Of a stretch of 64,000 nt of DNA, positions 1 to 11,754 are shown piece after piece. The translations under genes and the position numbers were made by a program. Positions within the stretch are counted from its first letter, which is position 1, and every line of letters begins with the position of its first letter. The notes beneath the pieces were generated by a model. It was not told where the DNA came from and ran no database searches. It saw only the letters and a list, made by a program, of their open reading frames with translations. The DNA lies in assembly GCA_018398765.1 (NCBI GenBank), contig JAHBMJ010001594.1:46599-110598 (forward strand), given 5' to 3'. The DNA is from Chromera velia (lineage: Eukaryota > Sar > Chromeraceae).

Positions 1-3000
1 ATTCAGAAGGGTGACTGTAGTGGATTTGTTGGTCACGGCCGTGGATTGTTCAGACATGGATCTGAAGCGACCTCTCCCAACGTCCTGCGCATCTTCATCC
101 AGCGAGTCTGCGATCCCCAACTTTCGCATCAGCAAGAGATTCAGAGGCCACTGCGTGGGCTCCGCGTTTGCCGACAGCAGTTTTCCTCCTAGAAAAATAA
201 AGTTTGGGTCTTCAGGGAGTGTTCCACTTTTCCCACGCCGATGAAGAGTCGACTGAAGGGAGGAGCATCGAACTCAGGTCATCATTTCGATCCTTACGTG
301 TCGACTGTCAACTGGCAACCGCATGCCAGACTGAGACTTCATCTCTGGACCAGTACCTAAGTGTCAGAGTGATGTTCCACCTAAATCATAAAAATGCCTT
401 TGACTCAGAGAGTCGTGATAGAGACCCCTCTTTAGAATAAGTTCAAATAACTTAGTGATGCATCTAGTAATGTACAGGCCTTAATTTACTTTCACAATTT
501 TCTATAAATTAAGCGATACTATTTAAATTTAATCATATAGAGTAAAACAATTTATAAAAAAATGAATGCGCTATTATAAATTATTCTATTTTTTTCATAA
601 AAAAGAAATCACTTGAGATTCAAATTGAGAATGAAAAACTTGAAGGAGCCTGAGACTAGGCCTAAGATAGCCTGAGATATACTGAGATAATATGAGATAA
701 CTTGCATAAGGACCGCTGAGGCCGGTAATCTGGAGGTGTTATTTAGACTAGGTGCCACTGGCCACTGGTATTAATTGAATGATTAATTATATCACTAAAA
801 AGTGTATATTAAAATAATAATAAATAAGTAATAATAATTAAGTGATAATTGTACACCGTCCAGGTCACTGCCATGGACCCGGAGGTGGGGAGGGTGTAGG
901 GGGGTGTTAGGTTACGTGTTAGACTCAACAGTTAGAGACGGGGTGGCTCAGTGATGCGAGCATCTCTAAGCATCTCCTCTACAGGAGTATCCTTTCCCCT
1001 ATGCATGGTTGATATCACAGGTAGGCCCACAAAAATATGGCTAATTACCGGAAATCTACTACATGGAAATTTTTTGAGCCTATAGGAGGTGAAATTAGAG
1101 GCCATTATATTAATATAGGGGTAGGAATCGCACTAGGACCTGGGCGCGCACTGGGATTAGCTGGGATCACTGTGGGGCTCTTTGGCCCACGCCACCACTG
1201 TGAGCCATGCCGCGCAAAAGTGTTAAGGTACAAAATGTCCATTTGTGAGAGACATGCACTAAAAAGAATTTGTTTGAATTTTGTCAGTCTGAATGCATCT
1301 GTTATACGGTCACATACAGTCACTACTATGGTGTTGTATGAACCCCTGGGAGTCATTCAGATGGATGCAAAGACTCTCTTAACACTACTAGTAGCTCTTT
1401 GTACAGTTGCCAGAGCCGAATGAACAGTCCTTCGTGTGGAGTCTGCGGAATGTGAATTATTTTGTAGATCGCAACATTGGATACGTGTTGATGGCTTGCG
1501 TCTCTCGGAGATTGATGTTTGTCACGGATGCTCTCATGTCTGAGAAAGGTCGGCTTCCCACCCTCTGTCTTCCCATATCTCTGTTTGATATCCCGGCTGA
1601 CTCCTGAAATTGCATTTATATTGTAGGCAAGGCAAAAAACAGGCTTCTGACACCATCTGGAAGAGCCTCCATACAAGTTCAGGATGGGAAGTTCGGGACT
1701 TGGAGCTAGAGTAATGAGTGGTGAAAGCGACCCAGAGCGCCTCAAGTCCATGCTCTCCTTTTCTATTTCTTCCCTGAAGTCCTCCGTCACCAATCACTTG
1801 AACAAGAAGGACCGGGGGGCCGTACAGGGGCCTTCATTCTCTTTCGGGATCAAAGCAGATTCTTGTGTTCCCCGGTTGGTGGAGTGCGAGTGCACTCACA
1901 CTCCCAATAGGGCCTTTGTGTCCGAAAATCCAGACGCTGAGAAGAGTTTGGGTGATGTAATGGGAAGGTATATAGTTTGTGATCGAATTTGTCCGGACGA
2001 TGGTGAGTGGGAGGCGCTTGCGTGGAGTGCATTGCATTGGTACCGCACTGCCAGTGCTGTTTTTCTTTTCGTCTCTCTGGGTGACCTATCTGTCTAGAAA
2101 GCAGAAGAGAGCAGAGTTTCTCTTGTACAACAGTAGCAGGAGGGCAGCAGAAGAAGATGGGGGCACTGACTTCACGTGGCAGCAAAAGAAGATGGGGGCA
2201 CTGACTTCATGTGAGAAACAACGGTATACAGCAGCAATACCATGAAGGCACCCACGCAGGGAGTGTGGAGGGTCATACAGGCATGGCAGGGGACCGGGAC
2301 CGTACAACACTTGTCCCTCTTCCCCTTCAATGCTCCGGGACTCCCTCCCCCTGCCCGTACCTCATCAAAATTCACAAACCGCCACCTGCAAACAGAGGGA
2401 AAACAGCCCAGCAGAGGAGACCACCCCCCGATTCTTCTGCCTTTGGCAACAGTCTTATGAGTTTTCGTTCCCGATTTTCAGAGCAAAGAGTCCCTTTCTA
2501 TCCTCTCCCTGCAGCATGCCCCGAGGCCCCCCCAATGGGACCACCTATAGCTTTTTTTGGTGCTCCTTAGAGGCTCCCAAAGCCCCCTGCTGCTCCCTTT
2601 TTTGGAGGACCTCCCCCCTTTATGCCAGGAAAGGGGGTTCTTTTTGCAGTGCAGACTGAAGTTTACCAAATGGGGCATGGCAGATACGGCTTGAAATGCA
2701 ATCTTCCTCCCCATATTGGTCTTTGGGGTCTCTGTATGTGTGAGGGAGAGGAAGAATATTCAGAGACCATGTGGAAATGGCACAGCCACTCACGCCCAAA
2801 GTGGGAGCCCCCTTTTGTCGGGAGGGAGGCAAGTGATGGCAGTTGGGTGAATACATTTACTATGGGATCAGAAATAATACGGCCAAGAACAAGGGGGGCG
2901 AGTAACAAGAATCGGGTGATTCGATTTTGGACTTTTTGTTTGTTAAATGTGAGGTGTGACGATGCCGCTGAGGCGACGTATGTTGTGGGGGGAGCATTCG

Positions 3001-3741
3001 GGGATGTACGTTAGCATCTCGCCAAACAAGGACACCAACGCTCGAGGGTATGAAGGAACTCTTGATCACCATGCAGTGGGCAGAAGGTCTGTTTTTTCTT
3101 CCCTCCCTCCTGCCTTCCTTCCTTCCTTCTTTCCTTCCCTTCCTGAGTTCTCTCCCTCATTCTTTCCTTTCCTCCTTCTTTCCTTGTTTTTTTTTGTTTT
3201 TATTTTGGTTTTGTGCAGATACAGAGTTTTTAAAGACAAGTGGGCTAGAGGTTCCAGGCAAGGGGGGGTTAGAGGAGGACAGGATTGAGAAAGTTTTGGT
3301 AGTTTTCCGCTTCTTCCTCAAGCCAGATTTGAAGGAAGACCTTTTTTGATTTGATGGTGATTTCAACCGTTGGGGCAAAGCACTTCTGTCCGAAAAGGCT
3401 GGATAGAGTGTTGCAGGAGAGACAAGATTGCAATGGATGGATGTAGGTACACCCAAAAGGAACCCTTCATCGAAATACGGCACGCCTGCTAGATAATATA
3501 TATAACATACACATGAGTCATTGCACGAAGGAAACGGAAGCTTTTGTTGACAGTTTTTTCTCTCCTCTGGTCAATTCTTTTGCGAAGGTGGAACGAGGAT
3601 AATTTCGTTTAATTCATATCTGCCTCTGCTATGCGATGGATGACACTTCGTTTCCAATACTGTGAGAGATGCAAACCTGCCCCGCAGCAAAGGCGCGGCG
3701 TCTGAACAACTTATCGCCCTTTTTTATCTTTCCTCCGTGCA
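1..3741. other. No supported gene; AT-rich decay and short repeats
   Basis: I see no recognisable protein or RNA gene here. Bases 470-860 are strongly AT-rich. A 35-bp tandem duplication lies at about 2150-2215 (the phrase gatgggggcactgac recurs 35 bases apart). Bases 3100-3190 are a TTCC/CTTT-rich tract. A box-A-like string (TGGCTCAGTGATG) stands near 946, but no matching box B follows. Short open frames in 1684-2097 show no family resemblance I can name. Confidence 0.5.
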
Positions 3742-4390
3742 GAAAGCGTGATGACCAGCTGCTGCAACAAGTATGGAAACTGCAAGAGGAGAACGCGTTC
3801 CTCCACTAATTGCGGGACAAGCAGAACAGCAAAGATCGGTCAGTGCTGTATCCTCTCCTACCCTTTCCCGCCCTTTTGATCCCGGTATGCCTATCATTAC
3901 TTTGAAGCTCGGGGCGTCAACTTGGATTTCTCTTTCCTTTTGTTTGCCTTCTTTGCTTTGAAACTTGGGTTGTCAACTCCATTTTTTCTGTCTCCTCACG
4001 GAGAGAACGGACGTTTTAGCAAAAATTCGTTTTGCAGGCAGTGCGGGGAAGCGTATGCCGACTTTTTGAAGAAGAACAAGGCAGTCATTGAGGCCCAGAA
4101 CCCTTCTTGGGCCCGTTTTTGGGTGGAAAAACTCGGTAGACTCTTCAGGATTACGATGAAAAAAGGAAAAATCAACAACAGCAACGTTAAGAAAGACTCA
4201 TATCTGGAGAAAACGGGAGAGTAGGCCATCAAGGACATTCTTGTCAAGAAGCTGAAGTACGAGAATTACCGAGGATCGTATCCTCTTGCCAAGGCGCTGG
4301 TCAGTACTTTTAATCGGTCCATCAATCGATTGGTCAAGTATGATTGCATGGAAGATCGTTAATTAAGGATGACAAAGACAGAAACGCTAG
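3742..4390 (+). pseudogene. Copy A1 of a duplicated two-exon gene, interrupted
   Basis: Unknown product. Exon a (3742-3838) follows a pyrimidine tract ending in gtgcag and encodes a zipper-like stretch (KLQEENAFLH). It ends at a gtcagt donor. Exon b starts at 4038 after ttttgcag and reads QCGEAYADFLKKNKAVIEAQ, a lysine-rich segment (RITMKKGKINN) and KDSYLEKTGE. The split codon joins in phase 2. It is about 90% identical by eye to copy A2 at 5736-6351. A1 has two in-frame stops: a TAA in exon a after AFLH, and a TAG in exon b where A2 has tryptophan (EKTEEWAIKD). I call it a pseudogene because A2 is open. Downstream (4611-4949) is a Glu-rich open stretch containing AVFEEDDTAMFF, perhaps a further exon. 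No domain is recognised. Confidence 0.55.
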
Positions 4391-5106
4391 AAGGGTGTTG
4401 TAGTTATGCTGCATTTCTTTTTTAAATTTTCTTTTTTTTTCTCTATCCAGACTCAGCCTTTTACTTGCTTTTCCACCGCCGTTTCTGAATTGGTCATTCG
4501 TTTTGTGTTGGTGCCAGGATTTTATTTTTTTTTTCTTCCACGAGTCCGATAGTTCTCCCGGTTGTCAATCTCCTTGATGCCATCTCTATGGGCGAATACA
4601 TGATTGATGGATGCAGATATCTCTCGTGAGGGTGGGCTTCCAGTGCGACAAGGAGGCAGTCCTTGCTGTATTTGAAGAAGACGACACTGCCATGTTTTTC
4701 TGCCATGAAAAAGCGGATCTCCAGACGGGAACAGAGAGCAGGATGACGCAGGCCACTGAGGAGGGCCCCAGAGGGAGGATGGAGAATGAAGAGAGAGGGA
4801 ATGGCTCAGATCAAAATGCTGTCGAGGGGAACAGAGGGAGGACGGAGAACGAACAGAGAGAGAACGTCTCAGATAAACAATGTTATGCTGTCGAAGGTAC
4901 CGGAGAGGAGACAGAGACTTCTCCGTCGCGAGACTTGCCGGGAGAATAAAGGAGAGGAACCTCAGGGAGGGAAGGACGAAAAAAAAAAGAATGGTAAGGG
5001 CAAGGGAGTGTCTCTGCATGATTCGATCAGAATCGATGAATGAATCAGTGGATGGAGGAATGAAGGGAGGACAAAAAAAGGAGGGGAGAAAGGTTTCTTT
5101 CGTGTC

Positions 5107-5660
5107 GTGCGACATCGCTTCACATGGTTTCATTCTATGTGTATGGCCTATACAATCTCTTTGCCGACGGCTCTCTACAAGAGCACATATACGGCAGTCA
5201 GTCCCCGCTTTTCACTGGACGTTTACTTCCGAGATGAGAGTTTTACGCCAAAGATTGCCAACCTCGACCAGTGTCATAGAGTTAAGACTGTTCAAGTGTT
5301 TGACGGTAAGGCTGAGGCCGTAGACAAGAAGATCGATCGTTCTTGCTGTGTGAGTAGGTATTAAAGTCTGCTGGCTCTTTGCTAACCATTCCATGTGCTA
5401 GTTCATGTGCAACGATCCCTCTACGGTCTCTTGTTCTCAGGTCGTAGCGGAAACGCTGGCATCTGCCCCCAAAAAGTTCTGAAACAGTTTCATCTTCGTT
5501 TTGATTACATCAGATGGCGAATACCTAGACACCATGCAGAGCTTGAAAGCCAAAGGATTTCGTGTAGTTTTGATATACGGATTCTTTATGAACAGTTCCT
5601 TCAAAGCTGCTGCGACCCTCGCAATCGATTGGACGGTATGCAGTCACTTCAAATACCTTG
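5107..5660 (+). pseudogene. NYN (LabA/MARF1-type) nuclease-like fragment
   Basis: Two pieces resemble a NYN/PIN-like RNase fold. The first (5107-5360) reads VKTVQVFDGKAEAVDKKID, like the central Lys/Asp helix region. It is followed by a plausible short intron (gtgtgagt ... gtgctag, about 5350-5402). The second (about 5403-5660) contains FIFVLITSDGEYLDTMQSLK, then AKGFRVVLIYGFF. This matches the family pattern of a hydrophobic strand, SGDxDF, a helix, then G-x-x-V. One TGA lies between APKKF and NSFIF, so the gene is broken or an intron is missed. It lies between tandem copies A1 and A2 and may once have been the 3' part of the A gene. The NYN call is by eye; a profile search would settle it. 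Confidence 0.4.
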
Positions 5661-5735
5661 AATGATATATCTAACCCGCTCGGGAGTGGCTGGATCGTAC
5701 GTCGTCCTTTGAAAAAAGGATAAACCGCCAGCAAC

Positions 5736-6351
5736 ATGGACACTCAGGAACTTAGAGAGCATTTGAAGCTGATTGGGGTTGATCCAAGGAGATTAACTCA
5801 ACAGAACAACAAAGATCGGTCAGCGCTGTATCCTCTCCTACCCTTTCCCGCCTTTTCCATCCCGGCATGCCTATTATTGCTTTGAAGCTCGGGGTGTTAT
5901 GTAACTCGGATTTCTTTTTCCTTTCATTATCTTTCGTTTGCTTTCTTCGTTTTGAAGCATAGGTTGTCAATTCTGGTTCCTCTGTCTTCTCACGGAGAGA
6001 ACGGACGCTTTAGCAAAAATTCGTTTTGCAGGCAGTGCGGGGAAGCGTATGCCGATTTTTTGAGGAAGAGCAAGGCAGTCATTGAGGCCCAGAACCCTTC
6101 TCGGGCCCATTTTTCGGTGGAGAAACTCGGCAGACTCTTCAAGATCACGATGAGAAAGGGAAAGATAAACAACGGCAACATCAAGAAAGACTCGTATCTG
6201 GAGAAAACGGAAGAGTGGGCCATTAAGGACATTCTTGCCAAGAAGCTGAAGTATGAGAATTACCGAGGATCATGTCTTTTCGCCAAGGCCACGCTGGTCA
6301 GTAGCTTCAATCGATCGATCGATCGATTGGTCAAGTATGATTGCATGGAAG
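5736..6351 (+). CDS. Copy A2, intact-looking two-exon gene of unknown function
   Basis: Exon a (5736-5818) starts with MDTQELREHLKLIGVDPRR and ends KD plus a split Arg codon at a gtcagc donor. The 213-base intron ends ttttgcag at 6031. Exon b starts at 6032 with QCGEAYADFLRKSKAVIEAQ and continues through KITMRKGKINNGN, YLEKTEEWAIKDILAKKLKY and FNRSIDRLVKYDCME. A possible donor (ggaag|gtcatc) lies at 6351; without splicing the frame runs to a TAA at 6420-6422. The protein is basic and lysine-rich with no transmembrane segment, which would suit nucleic-acid binding, but I recognise no domain. It is the second member of a direct tandem duplication with A1. A further exon starting near 6684 (SLVRMGF...TFEEDDTVM) is possible, but its phase does not settle. 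Confidence 0.5.
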
Positions 6352-6422
6352 GTCATCAATCAGGGATAACAAAGACAGAAACGCTAGAAGGGTCTTGTAG
6401 CTGTGCTGCATTTCTTTTTTAA

Positions 6423-9141
6423 ATTTTTGTTTCACCTTTTTTCTCTCGAGATCCACCCAGACTCAGCCTTTTATTAAAGTTTTGCTTTTCCACCGCCGTT
6501 TTTGAATTGGTCCTTCATTTTGTGTTGGTACCAGGATTTTATATGAAATTTAGCTCGTTAATCAATTGATCAGAGATCTATTTGATTGTTTTTTTTTCTT
6601 CTACGAGTCCAATAGTTCCCCCGGTTGTCAATCTCCTCAATGTCATCTCTGCATGTGGATGAATACACGATTGATGGATGCAGATATCTCTTGTGAGGAT
6701 GGGTTTCCAGTGTTACAAGGAGGTAGTTTCTGCTACATTTGAAGAAGACGACACTGTCATGATGGCTTCTCTCGGCGACTGGACAGTCTTTGACATCGTC
6801 CAGGTTCATCGGGTCAACTGGACCTGCTTCACAGCCTTCAATTTGTGGAGAGTCTCTGTTCTGGTGAGTCTTCTCACTGCCCTGGCGACCGTGAACGTCG
6901 CCTTGCTCGAGCAGCACGCCCACAAGTTTTTCATGACCCTCAGGACCAGGGCAGCTTCGCAGAAGTTCACCGCCATGAAGAAAGGCAAGAACAAGGAGGC
7001 CTATGACTATGTCATCAGCGCCTGGGGTTGTCGTCTCGATGATAGGATCTAGGAAGGACTTCTTGCATCGATTAACGGACTTCCATGCAAACATGAAGAC
7101 ACTTATACGCGAGGACCCATCGAAGTGCTGGATCGTCAAGCAGTCAAGGACCCCCCCGTTTCCCCGTTTCCCTCCTCGCGACTTTTCTCAAGGCCACCCC
7201 GGGGCCTGAGTTCGTAGTCGCTGAGATAGCCGCAGTTAGCGGTGGCGTCGGCTGCAGCCAGCAGCTTTAGCAGCTCTTCAAGTCGGTGGGGTCAATAGCC
7301 GCAGTCCCAGGGGAAAGGGAAGGCCTGAGCGAAGGAAGGGAGGTTAGTACTCAGGTTACCAGGAAGAAGAGTTGTGAAGAGAAGACTCTAGGGATCGTTT
7401 GCAAGGCTGTGCCTCAGCGGTTCCCTTGCACCTCTACAAGTGATTTATATATCAATGGATGACACTGTGTGCATATGAGTGGCGGTGACTGGTTGGCAGC
7501 TGCTGACGCAAAGTAGGAGCGCTGCAGTCAGTGCACTGAGGGTGGGAGGGTGCAAGCATGCTAATGTATTGCTGCAGATTGGCTGAGCTACTCAGAAGAT
7601 GCTTAGAGAATCTCGAGGGGTGGATATCCCACCCCTGGTCTCCTTGCCGGCAGTACGGGGGAGACAGGGGGAGAGAACTGCAGATACTGGCTGCATGTTT
7701 GATTGCCTACAACACGCTGGGCTGCCCTTTGTCCGTTACTTGATTTCCCCCTTGTCTTTCCTATACGTGCGAGGCGCTGACTGGCTGTGAACATTTGGTG
7801 CATCAATGGCATAGTGACACAGTTCTGACAGAGGGATAGAATGCGGGTTCACGAATTTCCTAGCGAATTTCAAAGTTGTTGCCTGATATCTAGGCCTGAC
7901 ATATATGGTATATATACAAAAATATGATATCAGTGTATTATTAGAAAAGCGGAATTAAAGAGTCTATACCTTAGGTCTATACCACTTAACGGGGTGATGC
8001 CATCATGCTAGCCATTATGTCAGATGGGATTTTGTCCCTAATAGTGTCTCTATAAACTATTCAATTGCTTAAACCTTACGATACTAGCGCAGCGGTAGTT
8101 CTTGCTAATTGTACTATATATGAGTACTATACTATATATATCAAAAAGAGCTCAAAAAGATATGCACTGAAAAGCTTATATTCGATGAGACGGTCCGGTC
8201 TAGCCTAGGATCTGGCACAAAAGCATGTATACCAATCGGGGGAAAATATATAAGCAGAATAAATTAAAAAAAAAGAAAAAGATGCTGTAGTAAAAATCTA
8301 GATAAAAATATATATGATCATTACAAAGAAATATAATGGAAAGAAGCAGCGGCTTTAATAGCAGACGGTTTGATTCAATTTTTACGGCCACCTTTTAATT
8401 TTATAGCTAGTTCTACAGATTATTAAAGATTTAAAGCAGATCTTTTCTCATAACTTGAATTCAAAACAAGCCTTTCTCTGGTTTAATTCCCACAATTAAA
8501 TTAAAACTGGGAATCTCAGGCAGATTTCCCACATAAAATTTATCATCAATTTCCCATAGATTTCTCTGGGATTTCCGTTGGATTTCAATAGGATTTCCCT
8601 AAGACTTCCCATCAATTTCTCACAGATTTCCCAACGATTTCCATAAGCTAGTAGTCCTAAAGTTCGGCCGCTTTGCAATCGCTAAGCGTGCTCCTAGCTT
8701 TGCAATATGACATGAATGCTCACAGACTGCCCTTTGCCATTGGGACACGATGGCTGGCGGGTTAAGTCACCTCATCATCATCATCAGGGGCATTTCAGTT
8801 CACAGGCTTTCGGATTGAAAGCTCGAAAATCGCATTCTTTTATTTCAAATGCTTCAAGTGTATTGCAAACTCTCGACCACCTCTTCCTCATTGCACACAC
8901 CGACCACCATTTATAACAAGAGAAGGAGAACGGAGTGAACAGACAGCAAGGCACCAGCACTTTTTCTGCCAATGTATGTAGTGTCTCCGCTGTTCATCTC
9001 TCTTGCAGAATTCCTGTTTGCCCCCCCGCTTCTCGCTCTAGCTGAATCGGCCTCTCTGGTCGCAACAGCCCGGCACAGGCACCGAGCTGCTCATGTAAGA
9101 AAGCAGGTGCAGGCCGCATCGCATCCTGGCGGAAAGATGTT
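6423..9141. other. Gene-free stretch, AT-rich in its second half
   Basis: Between copy A2 and the DUF4139 gene I can support no gene. An open stretch at 6750-7052 (+) downstream of A2 (LGDWTVFDIVQVHRVNW) could be an unassigned exon. Bases 7860-8500 are AT-rich. Bases 8505-8660 contain the degenerate GGAAATC repeat listed separately. The last 170 bases are probably the 3' UTR of the minus-strand gene that ends at 9142. Confidence 0.4.
8505..8660 (-). repeat. Degenerate GGAAATC short tandem repeat, copy 1
   Basis: On the minus strand the heptamer GGAAATC and close variants recur about every 15-20 bases (for example TTGGGAAATCTGTGAGAAAT). A related array lies in the opposite orientation at about 55438-55545, with near-identical stretches such as TTGGGAAATCTGTG. 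The open frame over it (8496-8678, minus) is a by-product of the repeat. Confidence 0.6.
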
Positions 9142-9630
9142 TCACCGTCTCCTTCTGGTGCAACAGCAGAAGCAAGATGGCCGTCGGTCATCGCTGGACT
9201 CGATCAGCTTCCTCTCCTTCACCTTGAAGAGTCGCTCTTCTTTCGGTGCGAGGGAAAGACGGAAGCGAATGCACATGGGTGCCTTGAACCTGCATGTAGA
9301 TGCACATTGAAGGACTTTATCGATGATTACGAAGGCTTTATGACGGAAATTACTGTGCATGTGTAGCACAAGGTGGCAAACAAAGTTTAAGACTCGGTGG
9401 AACCTGAGCAAACTGATGTCAGACCTGAGCAAACTTGAGCAACCCCAGAGACAGGCAGGTAAGGAGGCAGAAACAGAACACACAGGCATTAAGAGACTGA
9501 ATCATCCTTTTCCGAGACCGAATCTTGCTTTTCCTCTCTGTCTCGATTTTCTTCTCTACTCGTTCTTTGCAGATGCATAAAGAAAAAAAAATAAAGAGAA
9601 AGAAAGAAAGAAACAAACGAAGAGAGAGAG

Positions 9631-9688
<58 letters not shown>

Positions 9689-11681
9689 GAGCGAGGGAGA
9701 GAAGAGAGATAGAAAGGCAGACCGGTTTTTCTTCCTACATATGCAGATATCCATTTCAGATAAGGCTTGCATGACCTCATTCCAGATCGGTAGCGCTCGC
9801 AATCGCCCAATAGTTCTTTCTTTTAACCTCTCCGTGGGACCTTCTCAGCCCTCACAGGCAGCACCCCCCCGACATACAGACAGAGAAGAGCATACTGACT
9901 AACTGACCTCTTGTCGATGTGCTCTTTGCCCTGGATGACCTCCGAGTCCTTGCTGAGTCTACGGTGCTCGATGAGGAGAAGGGGGACCGGGCGGTCGGCT
10001 GACAGGTTGACCGTCTTGTACGTCGTTTCCACCTGCAGTCAAGCAGACGTCATGCATGCAGCCAGACTTATCAATCACAGCCAGATGCATGCATGGAGAC
10101 GTCAGCTGTGCTCTTTCTTCTATCTATCTATCTATCTATCTATCCATCTATCCATCTATCCTTCTATCCTTCCATTCTTTCATCCTTCCATCCTTTCATC
10201 CTTTCATTCTTTCATCCTTTCATTCTTTCATTCATTCTTTCATTCTTTGATTCATTCTTTCATTCATTCTTTCTTTCTTTCTTTCTTTCTTTCTTTCATT
10301 CATTCTTTCTTTCATTCATTCTTTCTTTCATTCATTCTTTTATTCATTCTTTCATTCATTCTTTCATTCATTCTTTCTTTCATTCTTTCTTTCATTCTTT
10401 CTTTCATTCATTCTTTCTTTCTTTCATTCTTTCATTCTTTCATTCATTCATTCATTCATTCTTTCTTTCTTTCTTTCTTTCTTTCTTATTCTTTCTTCTC
10501 CCCTCCCCCCTCTGCACCCTGCATGGCACGAACTGACAGACCTCTCTCCAGTGCTCCTTGAACCTTCCCTTCGCCCTCTGGGGGTCTGTGGTCTCTTTGC
10601 CGTCGTCGTCCTTGAAGAACCACCGGTGCGCTGGGAGGTTGACCACGTCCACGTCCTCCATGGACACCTGAAAGAGGGAGGAAGGAGGGGAGAGCGGGCG
10701 GACGGTGAATGCACGGGGGGGGTCAAAGAAAGCAGGGGAAAGGTTCAGGATGGAGGGAAGAACTTCAAATGCTTCTTGCCCCTCGGCGGCCCCTCTGGAG
10801 GAGAAAAACCTCTGAGAACAACCGGCAAACACACAATGAAGTCCTTTCGTCGGACAACAAAAAATCAACCGCCAATCTTTGTTCGATCGATCAAGAAAAA
10901 AGGAATGACAGAGAGATACCCTTCGTCATGAAGAGGCGCATGAAACAAACACTGAGGAAATAAACAAATCGGGCTGGACAATTGCAATGCAGCTGCCGTT
11001 CCGCGCCGCTGCTCTTCTGGCATGTATAAATGAAGTGAAAAAAGACACAAACACCGCCTCAGTCTCTCAGTCTTTTCACAGCCCCCATCTAGATCTCCGG
11101 CATGGACAGAAAGACATACAGGCCCCGCGGGTATCCGTCCCGTCCCGTCCATCTTCATGACGCACGCACGCACGCACTCACCTGGACTCTCGGTTCCTTT
11201 GCGTAGGTGAGACAGGCGAACTCGGAAGGCTTCAGGGGAGCGAGGACGCCCTCCCCCACAAAGGAACCGTCCAACCGCACAGACACGGAGCCCATGTCGA
11301 ATGCGTGCCTGGAGGTGTTCTGCATGGCATGCAGGCGTTCACATGTCCACACGAATTCATCAGATCTACGTAGAAGATTTGACAAACCAGTTGACAAGTC
11401 ACTTGCTTACGGCAGAGAGGCTCACTACGGAGACACGAAGGCAGACAAAAAGATAAACCTTGAATTTGAGAAGAAGCACTGACTGTCGAAGCACCCTTTC
11501 TTCATCTCCTCCAGCAAAGGTGAGAAGAAACGGGCCAGCCGTTGCATGTCTGAACAGGAGAACACCAACCCATCGGGCAACAAATCTGTAAAGCAAGCAC
11601 TCACTCACTCCACTGACACACGTACCTGAATCACGACCGCGGCCTTGCAGTCACCCTTCCCGCCGAAAAGAACGCAGGCCT

Positions 11682-11754
<73 letters not shown>

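Noticed and set aside
11-440. Two overlapping open frames at the left edge
   Set aside because: No start context, no domain and no splice support.
940-1030. SINE or tRNA gene (TGGCTCAGTGATGCGAGC)
   Set aside because: A box-A-like string only; no box B at a workable distance and no tRNA fold.
10093-10561. Long open frames of Phe/His/Ser/Leu/Ile repeats
   Set aside because: They only translate a tetranucleotide microsatellite in an intron; all three frames are open for the same reason.
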